Shown here piece after piece: positions 15,428 through 23,851 of a DNA stretch of 30,982 nt. Location of the stretch: assembly GCA_900545215.1 (NCBI GenBank), contig UQXW01000026.1:1-30982 (forward strand). Reading direction: 5' to 3'. A program made the translations under genes and the position numbers. The notes beneath the pieces are model-generated. The model was given only the letters and a program-made list of their open reading frames with translations. It was not told the origin of the DNA and did no database searches. The stretch's first letter is position 1. The number at the start of each line of letters is the position of its first letter. Origin of the DNA: an uncultured Bacteroidota bacterium. GTDB taxonomy: Bacteria; Bacteroidota; Bacteroidia; Bacteroidales; P3.

Positions 15428-16294
15428 TTAATACTCCCACATGTCTTCTTCCATGTTGAACAAATACTCTTTTATCCTTTCTGATTCCGCCAAGGCATCT
15501 GCACCTTGTACATAGTCGTTTATGGCACGATTGAATGTATTTGATTCTCTGATGATATAGCTATCGAAGATGCGTTTTTGAAATATATCATCGTATGAAC
15601 GTCTTGCTCTATCGTTTTGTGGGTTGTACACTTCCGAGTTGGCAAGCAATAGTCTTACTTCCGGGTCGTTGTATCTAATCCAACCCAATGCCAATGTTTG
15701 AACATCGCCTTCGGATTTTTCGTATGATGCAACCAAGGAGAAACCTATAATTCTTACGTCTTCGACTGTTCTGTTTTTATCCAAGAACCATTCTTCTTTG
15801 ATACGCAGTTTCTCTGCACTTTCAAAGTTGGCAGGAACGAATATGGTTGTATCTCTTGTTATTTCCATACCATCCATGTCATACTCAACCAGAGTCTCTG
15901 TTCGTGAGGTTCCGAATTTGGATTTGTATTCTGTCCAATTCGTTATCTCGGTTGTAAACATATCGTCTTCGAATGCTCTTATTCGTCCTTCTGTAAGAGC
16001 TTCGTCCAATATGGTTGTGAGGTTCTTTCTCCCTTGGTCAGGAACAATAGGATAATAGAATACTTGATTCATCTTTTCCTTGAAATCAATCACTCTCCAT
16101 ATTCTGCAACTCCAAACGATGTCGGCTTCTCTGACGTATGGATATTCAAACGGTTTCTTTCCGTCAGGGTAAGCGTCAGAACTTTTTACGTAGAAGCCGT
16201 CAAGATTTTCTTCCGGTTCTTCTATTACCTGTGCTTTCATGTCGAATGCTCCGCACAGTATCAGACTCAATACAAATAACCCAAGCTTTCTCAT
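15428..16294 (-). CDS. porN: T9SS component PorN/GldN
   Basis: PorN is a periplasmic T9SS protein that associates with the PorK lipoprotein ring at the outer membrane. This 288-residue protein has a signal peptide (MRKLGLFVLSLILCGAF, cleavage after about residue 21) and family landmarks: YVREADIVWSCRIWRVIDFKEKMNQVFYYP (about 53-82), the RIRAFEDDMFTTEI region, and a long charged C-terminus with YDDIFQKRIFDSYIIRESNTFNR. Gene order and length match P. gingivalis porN. It begins 18 bases after porM. Confidence 0.95.
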   Translation of the reverse strand: MRKLGLFVLSLILCGAFDMKAQVIEEPEENLDGFYVKSSDAYPDGKKPFEYPYVREADIVWSCRIWRVIDFKEKMNQVFYYPIVPDQGRKNLTTILDEALTEGRIRAFEDDMFTTEITNWTEYKSKFGTSRTETLVEYDMDGMEITRDTTIFVPANFESAEKLRIKEEWFLDKNRTVEDVRIIGFSLVASYEKSEGDVQTLALGWIRYNDPEVRLLLANSEVYNPQNDRARRSYDDIFQKRIFDSYIIRESNTFNRAINDYVQGADALAESERIKEYLFNMEEDMWEY

Positions 16295-16312
16295 ATAATT
16301 CCTTTCTGTTAT

Positions 16313-17908
16313 TTATTGTATGGTGAAAATCATCTGAGGGTTTCCGACGGCTTTTTCTCCGTCAGGTCCTTTTGCTCTGATGTTCTCGATATATACTTTG
16401 TTTCCTCTTCTTAGTTTTGACAATTTGGCTTTCATTTCTGCCGTGAATTGACTGCCTGTCGCTTGGATAGGAGCTTGGGCATCTCCTCCGGTATTGAATG
16501 CCATGGTGAACGATGTTACGGTGTATTTAACAGGAAAGTCGAATCCTTCCATGGATACACGCAATCCTCCTTGCGTCAAAAGAGACTCTTTCGGAATACG
16601 TCCTCCGGTGTATGTTCCGACCATTGCTGTCGGTTTCGGTATGACCTTACACCTGAAATCCATGGTTCCCATGTTCATATTCTTTCCTCCCATGTTGGCA
16701 GTAACGTTGATGCTCGCTTTTCCTTGAGATTTTACGGTTGCTATATATTCTCCGTCTTTTACTTTCCGCAAAGAAATGCCGGCTCCTGTTGCTGAAACAT
16801 TGACATCTTTGGAGTTCGCTCCCGGAACGGAAACAGAAATCGGGTTTTCAACTCCGATGTACAAAACGTTCATTTTGGTTGGAGAAATCGTCGCAGATGG
16901 TGCTGCCACAAAGTATTCCCCTTGGAAGTCATAAGGGACTGCTCCACTTTCTTTTTTGACATACAATGTTCCACTATATTTTTGTGGACCTATGGCGCCC
17001 GCTCCGAATTTCAATTTCAACATTCCGGAATCTCCGACATATTGTTGTCCCCTTACTTCTCCTGTAAGTTCGCTTCTTGAATCGTATGCGGCAACAAAGA
17101 CCTCTGCTTCATATTGTCCGCCTTGTATTATGTATGTGGATTTAGGTATTACTTTTGCAACAACGGTATTGAACTTGAAGTCATCTGCCGATACTGCGGA
17201 ATAGAGGTGGTTCACCAAATCAACTTCCGCATTTTGTATTTCGGATTTGAATTTATTCAAAAGCACCATGTCTGCCAAAGTAATGGTATGGAAGAAGTTA
17301 TACATTTGCCAGTTCAACGTTTCGCCCGAAGCGTTTTTGAAAGAGCCTTCTGTTTTTATCTGCATGTTTTTCAAGGTCTCTTTGAATGAACCGCTGGCGT
17401 ATGTCAACATGTCTTTTTGATAAGCCTCTATTTTCTTTCGAAGTTCGATGGCTTTTCCTTTGGAACCGTCTTCGCTTCCTGCAAGAAAGTAATTTGTAGG
17501 TGTTGAATATTCGTCTTTCTTAATCACGGCATTGAAACCTTGTGCTTCCAAGAGTTTCTTTGCTTCTTTAACTCCTCCCGGCGTACCTTCCACTGCCACG
17601 AAAAGTTCATATTTGATATTATCGATGTAGTTGATTATTTCTTTTGTCTTTGTTCTTACCTCTTGAGCTTTTGCCCAGTTTTCACCTACTTTTCCGGGGT
17701 CTTGCTTGTATGAGTTTTCAAACATTATATATGTACTTTCAGCCTTTCCCAAGAGCAGTTTGTTTGTTACTTCCATGCTGTCGCCAACAGTAACAAACGC
17801 CTGCAATATCTCGGCTGATACGTTCAACGCCAACATTGCCGTATAAACCAAGTACATCATTGAAATCATTCGCTGACGCGGCGTTTCGGGACAATTAGTA
17901 GCACCCAT
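16313..17908 (-). CDS. porM: T9SS motor component PorM/GldM
   Basis: PorM couples the inner-membrane motor (with PorL) to the PorKN ring; its large periplasmic domains span the periplasm. The 531-residue protein starts with a short cytoplasmic stretch, MGATNCPETPRQRMISMMYL, and one transmembrane helix (about 14-34), followed by a helical D1 domain and beta-rich D2-D4 domains (about 220-531). The N-terminal NCPETPRQRMISMMYLVYTAMLALNVS pattern is characteristic of GldM/PorM. It begins 35 bases after the porL stop. Length is close to the P. gingivalis protein. Confidence 0.96.
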   Translation of the reverse strand: MGATNCPETPRQRMISMMYLVYTAMLALNVSAEILQAFVTVGDSMEVTNKLLLGKAESTYIMFENSYKQDPGKVGENWAKAQEVRTKTKEIINYIDNIKYELFVAVEGTPGGVKEAKKLLEAQGFNAVIKKDEYSTPTNYFLAGSEDGSKGKAIELRKKIEAYQKDMLTYASGSFKETLKNMQIKTEGSFKNASGETLNWQMYNFFHTITLADMVLLNKFKSEIQNAEVDLVNHLYSAVSADDFKFNTVVAKVIPKSTYIIQGGQYEAEVFVAAYDSRSELTGEVRGQQYVGDSGMLKLKFGAGAIGPQKYSGTLYVKKESGAVPYDFQGEYFVAAPSATISPTKMNVLYIGVENPISVSVPGANSKDVNVSATGAGISLRKVKDGEYIATVKSQGKASINVTANMGGKNMNMGTMDFRCKVIPKPTAMVGTYTGGRIPKESLLTQGGLRVSMEGFDFPVKYTVTSFTMAFNTGGDAQAPIQATGSQFTAEMKAKLSKLRRGNKVYIENIRAKGPDGEKAVGNPQMIFTIQ

Positions 17909-17943
17909 AGTCTATCGTCTTTTTATTCTCTTTCTACTTAGTT

Positions 17944-18909
17944 TTATGCCTTCGTTTGCATTGCTGCAAGCATATTGCCGTAAATATCGTTCAATGCACC
18001 TACCTTCTTGGATAAAGCATTAACATGTGCTTTGTAATCCAATACATTTTGTGCTGTATCCGAGAAGTTATTAAGCAAAGTATCGATTCTTTCTTGTACG
18101 GCTTTACTTGCTTCCAACTGAGATGAAGAATTTTGAATTTGCATCTCATACAAAGCATTGATGGAAGAAAGGCTTGATGCCATCTTCTTCAATTCGTCCA
18201 AATAAGAAGCATCACCTGCAGACAAGGTATTGGCTGTTTCTTTATAGATATTTGCCAACGTGGATACAGCTGACGTTGCTTCTTGGACAGATGACAAGTA
18301 TTCTCCTGAAACCAACAAATCTTTATTGAGATTTTCTGCCGTCTTTTTATAAGCGACAGAAAGATCACCTGCTGCTGTTGCGGCAGAACTCAAATTCTGT
18401 GTGAATTTCTCCGAAGCGACTGCTGCTCCTGCAACATCGTTCAGTTGTGATGTCGTGTCGGCAAGATTTTTTAATCCTTTTCCGAGGCTTTCGATAAGTT
18501 CGGGTCCTATTTTGGCATCGGACAACATTTTGTCCAAATCCTGTGTTCCGGAGTACCCGCCTTGTATTACCACTCCGCCTGTTGCATTAGCATTGCTTGC
18601 GACAGCCTCTTTATCTTTTTTCTTGTCCTTTTTCTCTTTCTTTTTGTCTCCTGCATGAATATCGTCCATTCCTGCCAATTCGGGATAAACCAAACTCCAA
18701 TCGTACGTTACATGCAAAGGTTCAAATGCTGATACAAAAAATATCACAGCCTCGATACCCATACCTATAATCAGCATGGTCGTACCACCCGGCCAGTGGT
18801 TTATTTTGAACAATGCTCCCACAATAACCACTGATGCACCCATACCGTACAACTTAGCGGTTAACTCCTTGTAAAACTTACTTCTTACGAAATTATCTAT
18901 AAAACCCAT
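17944..18909 (-). CDS. porL: T9SS motor component PorL/GldL
   Basis: PorL forms, with PorM, the proton-driven inner-membrane motor. The 321-residue protein has two transmembrane helices (about 22-39 and 43-62) with the family features FKINHWPG (Lys35, His38) and a glutamate in the second helix, GMGIEAVIFF (Glu53), at the position used for proton coupling in Flavobacterium GldL. A cytoplasmic tail follows: a Lys-rich linker (about 90-102, mostly KKKEKKDKKKDKE), a predicted helical region and a C-terminal coiled-coil-like part. It lies between porK and porM in the conserved order. Confidence 0.96.
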   Translation of the reverse strand: MGFIDNFVRSKFYKELTAKLYGMGASVVIVGALFKINHWPGGTTMLIIGMGIEAVIFFVSAFEPLHVTYDWSLVYPELAGMDDIHAGDKKKEKKDKKKDKEAVASNANATGGVVIQGGYSGTQDLDKMLSDAKIGPELIESLGKGLKNLADTTSQLNDVAGAAVASEKFTQNLSSAATAAGDLSVAYKKTAENLNKDLLVSGEYLSSVQEATSAVSTLANIYKETANTLSAGDASYLDELKKMASSLSSINALYEMQIQNSSSQLEASKAVQERIDTLLNNFSDTAQNVLDYKAHVNALSKKVGALNDIYGNMLAAMQTKA

Positions 18910-18949
18910 ATCAATAAATAGTTTAATTGTTTAACGTCTTTCTGCTCGA

Positions 18950-20329
18950 TTAATTGTTTCTATATACATTGGAAGATGTCTTTGGATTGTCTCCTCTTAC
19001 TCGACCTAAGTAAGATTGAACGCAACGAAAACCTATATAGCTCTTTCCTGAATCCTGATATTCATAGGAACGGGTTGCTGTTTGAATAAAATATTTCTGG
19101 TCTTTCCAAGAGCCACCTCTTACGGTCTTTCTTTTCATCTGAGGAGTATCGTCTTCCGCAGCATTGTAAATGTTGACTTGATTCAAGTCATGGGTATAAT
19201 TGTATGCAGACTCATTGTAGGCGTCTTCACACCATTCTGCTACGTTTCCTGCCATATCATACAACCCGAAACCATTCGGTGCATAGTGTGCAACCAAGAT
19301 AGGAGTTACACCGCCGTCATCGCCATAATTTCCTCTCAAAGGTTTGTAGTTCGCAATGAAACATCCATTGCCGTTGCGAACGTAAGGTCCGCCCCAAGGG
19401 TAAGGTGCTCCATCAACACCGCCTCTTGCTGCATATTCCCACTCTGCTTCGGTCGGCAAACGGAAATCTTCCATTCTTGCATAATCTTGTTTTGACAAGT
19501 AATTATTCATCATCAGCGTTCTCCATACAGAGAAAGCTTTTGCCTGACGATAAGACACTCCGACAACCGGATAGTTATCGTAACGAGGGTGGCTGAAATA
19601 TGAACGTGTTGCGGCGTCATTGTATGAGTAAGCGTAATCATGTATCCAGCACAACGTATCAGGATATATGTTTATCACTTCTTTTTTGAAGAACTTATCT
19701 CGGTTCTTTAAGTTGTTCGGTCTTGATGCGAACGATGAGCCTCTGTATTCTTCTGCCACTTGTGTCGAAGAGTTGAAGTCTTTCTTGCTGGCCGCTCTTA
19801 AATCCATCCAATAGTATTCGAAGTTCAACTTTCTTGCATCAATCTGCATTTTGTTGTAGAACCTTTCATCTGTTGGAACGAACAACTCCGACAATGCTTC
19901 TCTTTCATCTGCATTTTTCATAGACCAATCGATTTTCGCTTTCCAATTAATCATAGGAGTTTCATATTCTTCTCCCCATTGGTCTGCTTCTATCAAATAA
20001 GTCTCCGGACTTACTTCTCCTAATAAACGATAAGCCAAAGAGTCTCTTACCCAGTAAACGAATTGGCGATACTCATTGTTGGTTATCTCTGTTTCGTCCA
20101 TCCAAAAAGATTGAACTTGTACTGTTTTGGGTTGATGGTCATACAATTTATAAGCATCTTCATCAGCAGCACCCATAAGGAAACTTCCTTGCGGAACATC
20201 AACCATTCCGTAAGGTTGCATATCCAAAAAATCAGGTCTGTCCTGTACTCCTATCAACTCGCCTTTGTCAGAACTGCCGCAACCGAATGCGAGCATGGCT
20301 ACCGAAATTAACAAAACTACACGTCTCAT
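18950..20329 (-). CDS. porK: T9SS outer-membrane ring lipoprotein PorK/GldK
   Basis: PorK forms a periplasmic ring with PorN under the outer membrane. This 459-residue precursor has a lipoprotein signal with lipobox LAFGC (Cys17). A SUMF1-like domain follows, with PQGSFLMGAADE, RLPTEAEWEYAARGG, FGLYDMAGNVAEWCEDAYN, TVRGGSWKDQKYF and IGFRCV near the end; the FGE cysteines are absent, as is normal for this family. I choose the ATG at 20329, because the longer open frame uses TTG at 20338. It starts 83 bases downstream of porP with no visible promoter, so co-transcription is likely. Confidence 0.96.
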   Translation of the reverse strand: MRRVVLLISVAMLAFGCGSSDKGELIGVQDRPDFLDMQPYGMVDVPQGSFLMGAADEDAYKLYDHQPKTVQVQSFWMDETEITNNEYRQFVYWVRDSLAYRLLGEVSPETYLIEADQWGEEYETPMINWKAKIDWSMKNADEREALSELFVPTDERFYNKMQIDARKLNFEYYWMDLRAASKKDFNSSTQVAEEYRGSSFASRPNNLKNRDKFFKKEVINIYPDTLCWIHDYAYSYNDAATRSYFSHPRYDNYPVVGVSYRQAKAFSVWRTLMMNNYLSKQDYARMEDFRLPTEAEWEYAARGGVDGAPYPWGGPYVRNGNGCFIANYKPLRGNYGDDGGVTPILVAHYAPNGFGLYDMAGNVAEWCEDAYNESAYNYTHDLNQVNIYNAAEDDTPQMKRKTVRGGSWKDQKYFIQTATRSYEYQDSGKSYIGFRCVQSYLGRVRGDNPKTSSNVYRNN

Positions 20330-20412
20330 GGCGTCCAATATTTTTTCAAATTCTTACTACGTTATCTATTGTTGTTTTACGCTCATTTTCCTTTCAAGGT
20401 TACAAAAGAGCA

Positions 20413-21435
20413 TTACATTCTTCTTGTGTTTCTATATATTGTCGGAGGTTTAGGCGGGTTCTCTATCTTGAAACAGAACCTCGCGAAAAGTTCCAAAGAA
20501 CCTGCAGATTGCGTTGAAATTCTCGAAGTCGGAATATCGTATGAAACTCCCACTTTGAAATCACCAAAGGCAATACCTCCCAATATGATTATTGCATCTT
20601 GTACTCTGTATGTGATACCTCCCCAAAACTTATGCTCCCATTCCAATAAAGCGGAAGCATCCAACTGATAGGCTGATTTTGAGGAAAAATCCGTTTTCAA
20701 TAATGCAGAAGGCAATACTCTCAACGAAGGATACGCCGGCACCGTCCATTCATATCCTGCAAGGATATAGTAAAATCTTCTGTTATCCCATTTCAACTTC
20801 GTACTTGCCGTTTGCATGAGTTTGGAAGAAGACAAACCTATGTATAATTGTCCCGGTATCTGATAATAAATACCGGCTCCCAAATCGAACAGAAAATCTT
20901 CTTGTTTTGTCGGGTCTGCCAATACAGGATCATTGGATGACGTGATTTGATCGTCTTCCGTGAATTGGTCGGCTCCTATCAGTTTGGACATATCCAAACT
21001 CGAATTGAACAGTTGAGCTTCAATGCCTATTGCCAAATTGCCTCTCGGAAATTGTATTCTGAAAGCATAATCTATCTTTGCATGCAAATTATTCCAAAAA
21101 CCTATTTTGTCGGAAATCACGGTTGCACCTATACCACCATGCAAGAACCTTACAGGCATATCAAACGATAAATTCATGGTCTCTCCACCTGAAGCTCCTG
21201 TTTTGTCTCCTTTTGCATCTGTCAGGTTCAATCCCATCCATTGATTTCTGTAAAAACCGGTAAAACATATAGCACCATTGCTTCCGGCATATCCCGGATT
21301 ATAGGATAGTCTGTTGAACATATATTGAGAGAATTGAGGCTCTTGTTGGGCTTGCAGAATGCTGCAACATGCAAAGGCAAACATTATCGCCAATAAAGAA
21401 AACTTCTTCTCCAATATATCGAACTGCCTATACAT
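20413..21435 (-). CDS. porP: T9SS outer-membrane protein PorP/SprF family
   Basis: PorP-type proteins are outer-membrane beta-barrels linked to the T9SS and to cargo attachment. The 340-residue precursor has a signal peptide ending SILQAQ, then the hallmark QEPQFSQYMFNRLSYNPGYAGS and IGFYRNQW-like motif (FYRNQWMGL). The rest alternates short strands, as expected for a barrel, with IYYQIPGQLYIGLSS. I chose the ATG at 21435; an ATG at 21456 would add seven residues and is nearly as good. The promoter at 21522-21529 excludes the longest frame from 21618. It is the first gene of the porPKLMN cluster. Confidence 0.94.
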   Translation of the reverse strand: MYRQFDILEKKFSLLAIMFAFACCSILQAQQEPQFSQYMFNRLSYNPGYAGSNGAICFTGFYRNQWMGLNLTDAKGDKTGASGGETMNLSFDMPVRFLHGGIGATVISDKIGFWNNLHAKIDYAFRIQFPRGNLAIGIEAQLFNSSLDMSKLIGADQFTEDDQITSSNDPVLADPTKQEDFLFDLGAGIYYQIPGQLYIGLSSSKLMQTASTKLKWDNRRFYYILAGYEWTVPAYPSLRVLPSALLKTDFSSKSAYQLDASALLEWEHKFWGGITYRVQDAIIILGGIAFGDFKVGVSYDIPTSRISTQSAGSLELFARFCFKIENPPKPPTIYRNTRRM

Positions 21436-21521
21436 AAATTGTAATAGTAGATTCATGCATCTCAATTTTTGTACTTCCCATTTTATTACAGCGTAAAAAG
21501 CTACCATAGAAAGTAGTCGTG

Positions 21522-21529
21522 CAAAGGTA
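21522..21529 (-). promoter_or_regulatory. TACCTTTG promoter element of the porPKLMN operon
   Basis: TACCTTTG on the minus strand lies 86 bases upstream of the chosen porP ATG. The -33 position holds only TTCT, so this is a weak-looking promoter that may need an activator. In P. gingivalis por genes are controlled by the PorX/PorY system and SigP, which would fit, but no such site is identified here. Confidence 0.55.
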
Positions 21530-21630
21530 ACTAAATTCTGTATAAGAAAGAAACCTTTGTTTGCATTTTTCTGTCTCTTTTTCCGGATTTTCCGTTCTGA
21601 GCTTTGGCAATCAAGCAATTAACCGATGAT

Positions 21631-22380
21631 TTAATCACCTTTCTTTTTAATCAGATGAGCCAGAGGATACCGTTTTTTCAACTCGGCTACTGCTTCTTCG
21701 GCTGCTTTTTTCGATATGAACGGACCTATATTCACATAGTAGAAACTCTCATTATACACCTTGACCGCCTTTGATAATTTCTGATACTCCGCAGGCAACT
21801 GATGTATTATTGTTCGTACCTCGTTTTGGTTGGCGGCTGTCGCTAATCTGACATAATATGTAAACAGGAATGTTTGTTCGTACTTGTTGCCCTTTGCGAA
21901 AATCACGGAATCGAGGTATCTGTTTCTGATGCTGTCATTGAATTCCGCTCTATCGAACATTTCAAACAACTCGTCCTGTTTTTCCCATAATTCCATGTAC
22001 TCGTTTCCCAATACCTCCACTCTGACCTTTGCCGTTCCTGTTTTATGCAGCAAAATTCTTTGAGCTGCCAAGTATGACAAATCAATGATGCCTGAACGCG
22101 GACATCTGTCGTTTATCCTCAACAAAACCGACCTTCCGTTGGATAAATGAGTAACCCTCACCAAGGTATTCAGAGGCAGGGTGCGATGGGCTGCCGTGTA
22201 TTTCTTTTGAGAGAAAATCTCACCGGAAGAAGTCTTTCTGTTCTCGAACTTATTGTGATAGTAAGTAGCGTAATTATCGAATCCTTTCACATTCTGAGCG
22301 AGAATGTTCGCACCGAATACGCATAGCAAGATGTAAATCGACAATAACCTTACCACGCTTTTGCATCTTCGTGAAACCAT
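21631..22380 (-). CDS. RlpA-like double-psi beta-barrel protein with a SPOR-like end
   Basis: This 249-residue exported protein has an N-terminal hydrophobic signal (about 11-28, VVRLLSIYILLCVFGANILAQ). An RlpA-type double-psi barrel follows (about 33-120), with FDNYATYYHNKFENRKTSSGE, LPLNTLVRVTHLSNGRSV and the signature RINDRCPRSGIIDLSYLAAQ. The C-terminal ~80 residues (TFLFTYYVRLATAANQNE to FYYVNIGPFISKKAAEEAV) resemble a SPOR peptidoglycan-binding repeat. RlpA is a lytic transglycosylase acting on denuded glycans in some Gram-negatives; activity here is inferred. The ATG at 22380 overlaps kdsC by 31 bases; a GTG at 22356 is an alternative. Confidence 0.85.
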   Translation of the reverse strand: MVSRRCKSVVRLLSIYILLCVFGANILAQNVKGFDNYATYYHNKFENRKTSSGEIFSQKKYTAAHRTLPLNTLVRVTHLSNGRSVLLRINDRCPRSGIIDLSYLAAQRILLHKTGTAKVRVEVLGNEYMELWEKQDELFEMFDRAEFNDSIRNRYLDSVIFAKGNKYEQTFLFTYYVRLATAANQNEVRTIIHQLPAEYQKLSKAVKVYNESFYYVNIGPFISKKAAEEAVAELKKRYPLAHLIKKKGD

Positions 22381-22868
22381 TGACCCTGCAATCGCAGAAC
22401 CTGTTCTATCACATCTCTGACACAACCGTGTCCACCGGCTTTATGAGAAATATAATCGGCAACCGACTTTATTTCCTCTGCTGCATCGGCAGGACAAGCA
22501 GCCACGCCGACCGCTTTCATTACGTCATAATCCGGAATATCGTCCCCCACATAGAGAACCTGTTCCGCTTTCAAGGACTTATCTTTCAAGAAACCTCTGA
22601 ATATTTCCATTTTGCGATGCGAACCCAAGTACACGTCTTCCACACCCAACATCTTCATTCTTGCCTGTATGCTTGTGCCGCTTCCGCCTGATAAGACCGC
22701 CACCGTATAACCCTTTCTCAAAGCATACTGAATGGCATACCCGTCTTTGACATTACCGCTTCTGACTATGATTTTATCATCAGCCGACCAAATGTTGCCA
22801 TCGCTTATCACTCCGTCATAATCGAAAACGAAGGCTTTTATATCATGTAACTTTGCTTTGTAATTCAT
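22350..22868 (-). CDS. kdsC: 3-deoxy-D-manno-octulosonate 8-phosphate phosphatase (KdsC)
   Basis: KdsC dephosphorylates Kdo-8-phosphate to Kdo, the sugar linking lipid A to the LPS core. The 172-residue HAD protein lacks a cap, as KdsC does, and works as a tetramer in known members. Motif I is FDYDGVISDG (nucleophile Asp16, acid Asp18), motif II VLSGGSG (about 58-64), and motif III/IV LYVGDDIPDYDVM (about 105-117), with GVAACPADA after it. It overlaps hldD by 4 bases (ATGA) and sits in an envelope operon, supporting the LPS assignment over other small HAD phosphatases. Confidence 0.93.
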   Translation of the reverse strand: MNYKAKLHDIKAFVFDYDGVISDGNIWSADDKIIVRSGNVKDGYAIQYALRKGYTVAVLSGGSGTSIQARMKMLGVEDVYLGSHRKMEIFRGFLKDKSLKAEQVLYVGDDIPDYDVMKAVGVAACPADAAEEIKSVADYISHKAGGHGCVRDVIEQVLRLQGQWFHEDAKAW

Positions 22869-23839
22869 AAGCCGGAAAAATAAGAATGGTTCATCAGATA
22901 ATTCCGCACATAATCCTTTACGCCATCTTCCAAGGAATGGAACTCCTTTTTATAGCCTGCCGCTCTCAATTTATCCATCTTTGCCTCAGTGAAGTATTGA
23001 TACTTATCCCTTATGTCAAGCGGAATATCTATATACTCTATGTTGATCGGTTTATCCATGGCGGCGAAAGTTGCAGCTGCCAGATCATGGAAACTCCTTG
23101 CCTTTCCGCTTCCGAGATTGTAAATATCTGACTTTGGTTTGTTCGTCATCATATAATAAAGCACATCGACAACGTCTTTCACATACACGAAGTCCCTCAT
23201 CTGCCAACCGTCCTTATAGTCTTCCCTGTGAGAACGAAACAATTTTACTTTCCCGCAATCGTTGATTTGTCCGAAAGAATGTAATATCACCGATGCCATT
23301 CTGCCTTTGTGATACTCATTCGGACCATAGACATTGAAAAACTTGAAACCTGCCCAGAAAGGAGGCTTCTTTTCCTGCTTCAAAGCCCAAACATCAAACT
23401 CTTGTTTTGACCTTCCGTAAGGGTTTAACGGCTTCAAGACAGGGATTAAAGACAAGTCGTCATCATATCCATATTCACCACCGCCGTATGTAGCTGCAGA
23501 AGAAGCATACACCATCGCAATACCGTTCATTGCACAGATACGCCAAATGGTTTCGGTATATTCGAGGTTCAGTTTGGCGAAAACATTCCAATCGAATTCC
23601 GTAGTATCGGTTCTTGCCCCCAAATGATATACACATTCCACAATATGAGCGTTCTTTTCAAACCACTCCAAGAACTCTTCCCTATCTATCTTCTCGGAAT
23701 ATTTCAAAGCGGAATAATTCCCTTCTTTCTCTTTCTTTGAAAAGTCATCGACGATAATAACATTGTTGCGTCCCTCCGCATTCAATTTTCCAAGCATGCA
23801 ACTACCGATAAACCCGGCAGCACCGGTCAATACAATCAT
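22865..23839 (-). CDS. hldD: ADP-glyceromanno-heptose 6-epimerase
   Basis: HldD converts ADP-D-glycero- to ADP-L-glycero-D-manno-heptose, the precursor of inner-core heptose. The 324-residue SDR enzyme has the Rossmann motif TGAAGFIG (5-12), the catalytic tyrosine pair YGRSK (Tyr141, Lys145) and active-site Ser in YASSAATYGGG (111-121), all at positions very close to E. coli HldD (Tyr140, Lys144). It also has the characteristic FKFFNVYGPNEYHKGRMASV, MRDFVYVKDVVDV, NLGSGKARSFHDLA and YFTEAKMDKLRAAGY segments. It lies 12 bases after the deacetylase-like gene. A related sugar epimerase is possible but much less likely. Confidence 0.92.
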   Translation of the reverse strand: MIVLTGAAGFIGSCMLGKLNAEGRNNVIIVDDFSKKEKEGNYSALKYSEKIDREEFLEWFEKNAHIVECVYHLGARTDTTEFDWNVFAKLNLEYTETIWRICAMNGIAMVYASSAATYGGGEYGYDDDLSLIPVLKPLNPYGRSKQEFDVWALKQEKKPPFWAGFKFFNVYGPNEYHKGRMASVILHSFGQINDCGKVKLFRSHREDYKDGWQMRDFVYVKDVVDVLYYMMTNKPKSDIYNLGSGKARSFHDLAAATFAAMDKPINIEYIDIPLDIRDKYQYFTEAKMDKLRAAGYKKEFHSLEDGVKDYVRNYLMNHSYFSGL

Positions 23840-23851
23840 ACAATAATATTA

